From NCBI RefSeq assembly GCF_019510245.1, contig NZ_JAEKKT010000117.1, forward strand, positions 62,001 to 126,000: a DNA stretch of 64,000 nt, given 5' to 3'. Of the stretch, positions 59,900-64,000 are shown piece by piece. Source of the DNA: Streptomyces sp. (GTDB lineage Bacteria; Actinomycetota; Actinomycetes; Streptomycetales; Streptomycetaceae). Positions within the stretch are counted from its first letter, which is position 1, and each line of letters starts with the position of its first letter. The notes beneath the pieces were generated by a model. The model searched no databases. It was not told the DNA's origin and was given only the letters and a program-made list of their open reading frames with translations. The position numbers were made by a program, and so were the translations under genes.

Positions 59900-61768
59900 T
59901 CAGCGCCCGTGGTAGCCCCCGCCGCCGTAACCACCGCCGCCGTAACCACCGCCGTAGCCGCCACCGTAACCACCGCCGCCGCCCCAGCCGCCGCCGTACT
60001 GGCCGCCCCCGGAGCCGTAGCAGTAGCCCGGGTACTCGGCGCACGGGTCGTAGCTCGGGGTGCTCGACCGCGTCGGCTGCGCGGTGGTCCTCGACGCGGT
60101 GGGCGTGGGCGTGGCGGGCTTCGCGGCCTTGGTGGTCGGGGTGGCGGCCGCGGCCGGCGTCGGGGTGGTGTCGGCGTCCCAGTTGACGACCTGCATCTGC
60201 AGGTCGGGCTGGGAGGTGTCCATCACCCAGCGCTGGGCGCCGGCGTTCGTCCGGTTCTTTACCACCAGCGCGCCGCCGCCGTCGGTGGCGGCGGGGGCGA
60301 GGGCCAGGTCCTGGTCCCAGCGGGGCACCAGGGCGCCCTGGAGGGTGAAGTCGTAGTGGACGCTCTTGGCCTTGGTCCCGGTCGCCGCCGTGCACGGGAC
60401 GAGCCGGACGGAGTAGCCGAGGTGCGAGTCGAGGCACAGGCCGGGGGCCGCGGCGTTGCGCAGCAGTCCGTCGCCCTCGTACGTCCACTGCTGGCTGGCG
60501 ACCGAGGAGCACTCGGCGAGCTCGGTCTCGGCGCCCTCGACGGCCTTCTTGCCGACCACGCCGATGCACAGGCCGGAGGCGATGTTGTGGAGCCGGCCGC
60601 GCAGCGTGCCCTGGGTGGTCCGGCTGGTGCCGACCCAGGACGGGCCCGAGGTGGCGGACCCGGCCGGCGTGGCGGACGGCTTGGCGGCGGCCGAGGTGCT
60701 GTCGTCGCCGGAGCCGAGCACCGACCACAGCACCAGCGGCAGCACGACCAGGCCGCTCACCGTGGCCACGGCCACGGTGAGGTTGCGGCGGCGGGCCCGG
60801 CGGGCGGCCCGCTGCCGGGCCCGGCGGGAGGCGGCGGGATGCACGACCAGGCCCTTGCCCGGGGCGGCCGACGGCGCGAACGCCTCGCCGCCCGCGAGCC
60901 CTCCGGCGGGAGCGGTCTCGGGCTCGGTGGGCTCCTCGGCCAGGCCGGCCCGGGACTCCATGTAGGCCCGGGCGCCCCAGCCGAGCACGGCCTCGGCGAG
61001 GGCGACGCCGAGGCCGCCCCCGTTGAACTGGTGGAGCTGGTCGGCGGTGTACCGGCAGTGCTTGCAGCCGTTCAGGTGCTGCTGGAGGTCCCGGTCGACG
61101 TCGATCCCGCCGCGCCGGAAGGTCACGTCGATCATCCGGACGTAGCGCTGGCACTCGTCCTCGTGAGCGAGTTCGCGGTGCACCTGGATGCACTCCTCGC
61201 GCATCCGCTCGCGGGCCCGGCGCAGTTCGACGTGCGCGTCCTGCTCGTCCATGCCCAGCAGTGCGGCGGGGGCCGCCAGGGGCTCCGACTCGACCTCGGT
61301 GTGCCACAGCACGGTCCGAGAGGACGGGGTGAGGCGCTGGAAGGCCCGGGAGAGCAGCCGCCGGTTCGCGGGCGGAAGCAGCCGGGCGGCGGCCCGCTCG
61401 CCCTTGCCGGCGCGCAGCTGGGGGTGGAGCAGTTCGCCGCGGCCGTCGTTGTCCCATTCGGCGGCGATACGGCGCACGGTGACGAGGAGTTGGGGGCGCC
61501 AGGCAGCGGTCGGGCCGGCCTGGCGGAGGGATTCACCGAAGAGCCGGGTGAATGCGGCAGTGGTGAGCATTCCCGCACCGCGCGTCCCGTCGGTGCACAG
61601 ACGGGCGTAGGCGAAGGCCGCTTCCCAGTGCCGGTCGAGAAGCTCACCGACGGGGTGCAGGGCGGGCGCCGTGCCCGTCCACTGCTTGAGCTCGGCGCTG
61701 AGCTGCTCGTCGGTGACGTCGAACGGCCGGGCGGGGGTAGGGGAATTCCCCAGGCCTGCGTCATTCAC
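59900..61768 (-). CDS. Sigma-like / zinc-finger anti-sigma / TM / ricin-B lectin fusion protein (paralog 2)
   Basis: 622 aa, same layout as the protein at 34528-36174. The sigma-like part covers about 20-215 (LDRHWEAAFAYARL and LTPSSRTVLWHTEVESEPL). The zinc-finger motif HLNGCKHC lies at His231/Cys235/Cys238. The membrane helix is at about 328-350 and the external beta-trefoil at about 390-540 (QQWTY and QRWVMD). The extra C-terminal part (541-622) has a Thr/Pro/Ala spacer, two Cys (DPCAEYPGYCYG) and a Gly/Tyr-rich repeat tail. GTG 61768 has GGAAGGA eight bases upstream. The near-identical spacing of the motif blocks to paralog 1 argues for conserved function. The tail is likely surface-exposed and may stick to wall polymers. 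Confidence 0.82.
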   Translation of the reverse strand: MNDAGLGNSPTPARPFDVTDEQLSAELKQWTGTAPALHPVGELLDRHWEAAFAYARLCTDGTRGAGMLTTAAFTRLFGESLRQAGPTAAWRPQLLVTVRRIAAEWDNDGRGELLHPQLRAGKGERAAARLLPPANRRLLSRAFQRLTPSSRTVLWHTEVESEPLAAPAALLGMDEQDAHVELRRARERMREECIQVHRELAHEDECQRYVRMIDVTFRRGGIDVDRDLQQHLNGCKHCRYTADQLHQFNGGGLGVALAEAVLGWGARAYMESRAGLAEEPTEPETAPAGGLAGGEAFAPSAAPGKGLVVHPAASRRARQRAARRARRRNLTVAVATVSGLVVLPLVLWSVLGSGDDSTSAAAKPSATPAGSATSGPSWVGTSRTTQGTLRGRLHNIASGLCIGVVGKKAVEGAETELAECSSVASQQWTYEGDGLLRNAAAPGLCLDSHLGYSVRLVPCTAATGTKAKSVHYDFTLQGALVPRWDQDLALAPAATDGGGALVVKNRTNAGAQRWVMDTSQPDLQMQVVNWDADTTPTPAAAATPTTKAAKPATPTPTASRTTAQPTRSSTPSYDPCAEYPGYCYGSGGGQYGGGWGGGGGYGGGYGGGYGGGGYGGGGYHGR

Positions 61769-62181
61769 GGCGGCATTCCTTCCAGACGCAACGCGGGATT
61801 CGGCCCATACCGTCTGGTATGCGACCGGTGGGCGGCCCGGCCGACACCGAGGCCGGATGGGCGTGTTGGGGGGTTCGGCACGCGGGGAGCGGCCTCGCGC
61901 ACGCGGCGGTCGAAAATAATTGTCCGCATGCCGACACGCCACACCTTTGCACAGGCCAGCAGGGCAGAACAAGAGATCTCGGGGTTTTACGCATTGCCCG
62001 GCGGCTGCGCTAATTTGACGAAACGTCAATGCCGGAGCCGACTCATTGTCTCTGTATCGACATCGCAATTGACGCAAGGATTCGGGGCCGACGGTCCTGG
62101 TATCGGCGCAACCATTGAACCACGCCCCGACCTGCGCAAGCCGCCCGGCCGACGCCACCCCGGAACCAATAGCCGGGTGAA
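61769..62181. other. 413-bp intergenic region between the lectin fusion and araC
   Basis: No gene seen. It is clearly less GC-rich than its flanks (61910-62110). It holds TTGACG-AAA-CGTCAA at 62015-62029, a perfect 15-bp palindrome, and a further ATTGACG half near 62069. It should carry the promoter of the fusion gene; the palindrome may be a regulator site. Confidence 0.5.
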
Positions 62182-63078
62182 TTAACCGCGTTCACCGGCA
62201 CGGTAGGCGCCGGGCGGGACACCGTATCTTTCTCGGAAAACCCGGTTGAAGTGGAACGGGCTGGGAAATCCGGACGCGGCGGCGACCCGCTCGACGGTCA
62301 GGTCGGTGCCCTCCAGCAGCCGGGCGGCGTGTCGCAGCCGCGCCTCGCGCAGCGCCCGCATGGGCGGCACCCCGGTCCGGCCGGTGAAGAGGTGGGCGAA
62401 CCGGGACGGCGACAGCGCGACACACGCGGCGAGCGAGCGCACCGTGTGCGGGGCGCCCGGATCGGCGGCGATCAGCTCCTCGGCGCGGCGCACCCGCGGG
62501 TCCTCGGTGGCCCGGCCGGGCGCCGCCGGGTGCGGACCGGCGGTGGCGAGCAGGACGGCCTCCTCCAGGGCGCACAGGGCGAGTTCGCGCGCCGCACTGC
62601 CGTGCGCGACGGCGACGGGGGCGTCACCGGGGGCCGGGGCGGGCGGCGCGCCGGAGCCGGTCCAGCGGGAGTCGGCGAGCACGCGGTGGAAGGCCGCCTC
62701 GATCCGGGTGTGGGTGCCGTGCGGGGCGGCGACGGCGTACACGCCGTCGCCGAGGGCACGCGGTGCCAGCCACGGGGTCCAGTGGGGGCGGATCTGGCAG
62801 TGGGTCCACCAGAACCGCCAACGGCGCGCGCCGGGCCCGACGGCGTAGCTGTGCGGGACGCCCGGGGCGAGGACGACGAGATCGCCGGCGCGCGCCGGGG
62901 TCTGCACGGCCCCCTGCCGGAGCAGGCCGCAGCCGTCCGTCGTCCAGGTGATCAGCCAACTGCTCGCGCCCCCGGGTCGGTTGATCCGGTAGCCGGGCCC
63001 CTCGTCGTAGCGGCCGGTGACGACCGTGCCCGGCGGCGGGGCCGGGACAGCAGTGCCGGGCAGCTCCGCAGCGCTCAT
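62182..63078 (-). CDS. AraC-family transcriptional regulator
   Basis: 298 aa. The N-terminal cupin-like ligand domain (about 15-160) reads GDLVVLAPGVPHSYAV and RWRFWWTHCQIRPHW. Two helix-turn-helix units lie at about 200-295, with LSPSRFAHLFTGRTGVPPM in the first and GFPSPFHFNRVFRERYG in the second. ATG 63078 is preferred over ATG 63084, because GGAGGGG lies six bases before it and abuts the other. The regulator is divergent from a PhyH-type dioxygenase gene across 69 bp, a standard arrangement for a regulator and its target. The ligand may be a sugar or small acid. Confidence 0.88.
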   Translation of the reverse strand: MSAAELPGTAVPAPPPGTVVTGRYDEGPGYRINRPGGASSWLITWTTDGCGLLRQGAVQTPARAGDLVVLAPGVPHSYAVGPGARRWRFWWTHCQIRPHWTPWLAPRALGDGVYAVAAPHGTHTRIEAAFHRVLADSRWTGSGAPPAPAPGDAPVAVAHGSAARELALCALEEAVLLATAGPHPAAPGRATEDPRVRRAEELIAADPGAPHTVRSLAACVALSPSRFAHLFTGRTGVPPMRALREARLRHAARLLEGTDLTVERVAAASGFPSPFHFNRVFRERYGVPPGAYRAGERG

Positions 63079-63147
63079 GGGCATCCCCTCCGTGGTGGCG
63101 TCGGCCTAGCGTGACAGGTCCGGGGCACCGGACCGAGGAGGGCGGCC

Positions 63148-63930
63148 ATGACAGCCACAGGCATCGACACCACGGACGTGCGGCAGTTCGAGGAGGACGG
63201 GTTCACCGTCGTACGAGGGTTGTTCGGGTACGACGAGATCGAGCGGCTGTGCGCGGAGTTCGAGGCGCTGCACGCGGCGGGGCGGGTCGTGCCGGGGCAC
63301 TTCGAGCCGAAGCCGACGGGCGATCCGCTGCAGCGGTTTCCGCGGGTGATGCAGCCCCACGAGATCAGTGCCCTCGCGCGTCGGTTCCTGCTGGACGAGC
63401 GGCTGCGGGTGGTCCTGGAGGCGCTGTTCGGGGAGGAGGTGCTCGCCGCGCAGAGCATGTTCTACTTCAAGCCACCGGGGGCCCGGGGGCAGGCGCTGCA
63501 TCAGGACAACTTCTATCTGCGGGTGGAGCCGGGGACGTGTGTCGCCGCGTGGGTCGCCTGTGAGGCGATTGACCGGGAGAACGGCGGCCTCGAGGTGGTG
63601 CCGGGGACGCACCGGATGGACCTGTTCTGCCCCGAGGAGTCGGATGCGGAGCTGTCGTTCGCGCGGGAGTACGTGGCACCGCCGGAGGGGCTCGCGGCGG
63701 TGCCGGTCGACATGGGGCCGGGGGACGTGCTGTTCTTCAACGGGAGTCTGGTGCAGGGGTCCCAGCCCAATCGCTCCGCTGGGCGCAGCCGACGGTCGTT
63801 CATCGGGCACTATGTGGGGCGGTCGGCGGAGCGGATCGGGGGGTACTACCGGACGTTGTCCATGGGTGGGGAACCTGTTCCTCTGCTGGAGAGCGAAGGG
63901 GGCGGTCCGTGCGGGACCGAGCGGTTGTGA
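63148..63930 (+). CDS. Phytanoyl-CoA dioxygenase (PhyH) family protein, third iron ligand replaced
   Basis: 260 aa, normal for bacterial PhyH proteins. The first iron ligands His118 and Asp120 are in ALHQDNFYL. The distal part reads LFFNGSLVQGSQPNRSAGRSRR (quoted as FFNGSLVQGSQPNRS), in which the position of the third ligand, His in homologues (HGS-x-PN), is Gln203. The following Arg for 2-oxoglutarate is kept. A single base (CAC to CAG) would explain the change. Activity may be altered or lost. It is divergent from the AraC gene. Substrates of this family in Streptomyces are often natural-product or osmolyte-like acids; none can be assigned. Confidence 0.86.
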   Translation: MTATGIDTTDVRQFEEDGFTVVRGLFGYDEIERLCAEFEALHAAGRVVPGHFEPKPTGDPLQRFPRVMQPHEISALARRFLLDERLRVVLEALFGEEVLAAQSMFYFKPPGARGQALHQDNFYLRVEPGTCVAAWVACEAIDRENGGLEVVPGTHRMDLFCPEESDAELSFAREYVAPPEGLAAVPVDMGPGDVLFFNGSLVQGSQPNRSAGRSRRSFIGHYVGRSAERIGGYYRTLSMGGEPVPLLESEGGGPCGTERL

Positions 63931-64000
63931 TGCGGGTGCGGGTGCGGGTGCGACGTGGTTGCTCGCGCAGTTCCTCCCCCAGCGCCCCTTCAGGGGCGTC
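63931..64000 (-). repeat. Hexamer run and dispersed repeat, copy 3 (cut by window end)
   Basis: GCGGGT is repeated directly after the PhyH stop (63932-63951). The rest, read on the minus strand, is the dispersed element CCCCTGAAGGGGCGCTGGGG then GAGGAACTGCGCGAGC, shared with copies at 34420 and 44521. The element continues beyond the window. Confidence 0.78.

Noticed and set aside
1..64000. tRNA, rRNA, transposase, integrase or attachment sites
   Set aside because: I looked for clover-leaf arms, CCA ends, DDE/tyrosine recombinase motifs and long terminal inverted repeats and found none I could support.

Overview
The window is Streptomyces-type chromosome. The DNA is very GC-rich with strong third-position GC bias, there are many GTG starts and short overlapping start/stop junctions, and it carries a SapB (ram/amf) morphogen locus, three SpoIIE-type phosphatases, a subtilisin-inhibitor gene and a streptogrisin-like protease. 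I saw no tRNA, rRNA, CRISPR array, transposase or phage gene.

Layout. 1-3024: maturation genes of a molybdenum hydroxylase (MoxR end, VWA/CoxE, XdhC/CoxF, membrane-anchored CoxG). 3138-6174: phosphoesterase, then an autoregulated MarR-MFS-isochorismatase-fold operon. 6317-9260: dTDP-sugar operon rmlA-rmlB-rmlD, read leftwards. 9399-12171: a small unknown and a GAF/PAS/SpoIIE/HATPase protein. 12369-19271: complete SapB-type class III lanthipeptide locus (ramC, a 38-codon ramS, ramA, ramB, and convergent ramR). 19578-23921: second SpoIIE protein, secreted serine protease with a repetitive tail, hotdog thioesterase. 24434-30592: a double-glycine-leader peptide with no cysteine, plus HlyD, C39 peptidase-ABC and a second ABC protein. 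30597-38727: SRPBCC protein, MFS exporter under two palindromic operators, SSI-type inhibitor, a sigma-like/zinc-finger/TM/ricin-lectin fusion, a Fic-like toxin-antitoxin pair, and an Ogt plus 2OG-oxygenase pair. 38742-44500: secreted GH2 glycosidase and third SpoIIE protein. 44626-49835: coupled agmatinase-permease-cyclase-SnoaL operon divergent from pucR. 49724-53660: rifamycin-resistance unit (rifamycin-associated element, glycosyltransferase, HelR). 53747-59887: ECF sigma factor, Ser/Thr kinase, lipoproteins (one frameshifted), an ion transporter and a Usp protein. 59900-63930: second sigma-like/lectin fusion, then a divergent AraC/PhyH pair.

How it works together. Several units are complete. 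The SapB locus encodes its precursor, kinase-cyclase, exporter pair and regulator. It holds the only two in-frame TTA codons I found, one in ramC and one in ramR, which predicts bldA control. The 24.4-30.6 kb unit has a substrate peptide, a leader-cleaving exporter and an adaptor but no modification enzyme. It is the best candidate for an undescribed system. The two sigma/anti-sigma/lectin fusions look like one-protein transmembrane carbohydrate sensors. The rgt-helR unit combines drug modification with RNA polymerase rescue under one element.

All calls are from reading the sequence. No database or structure search was run.
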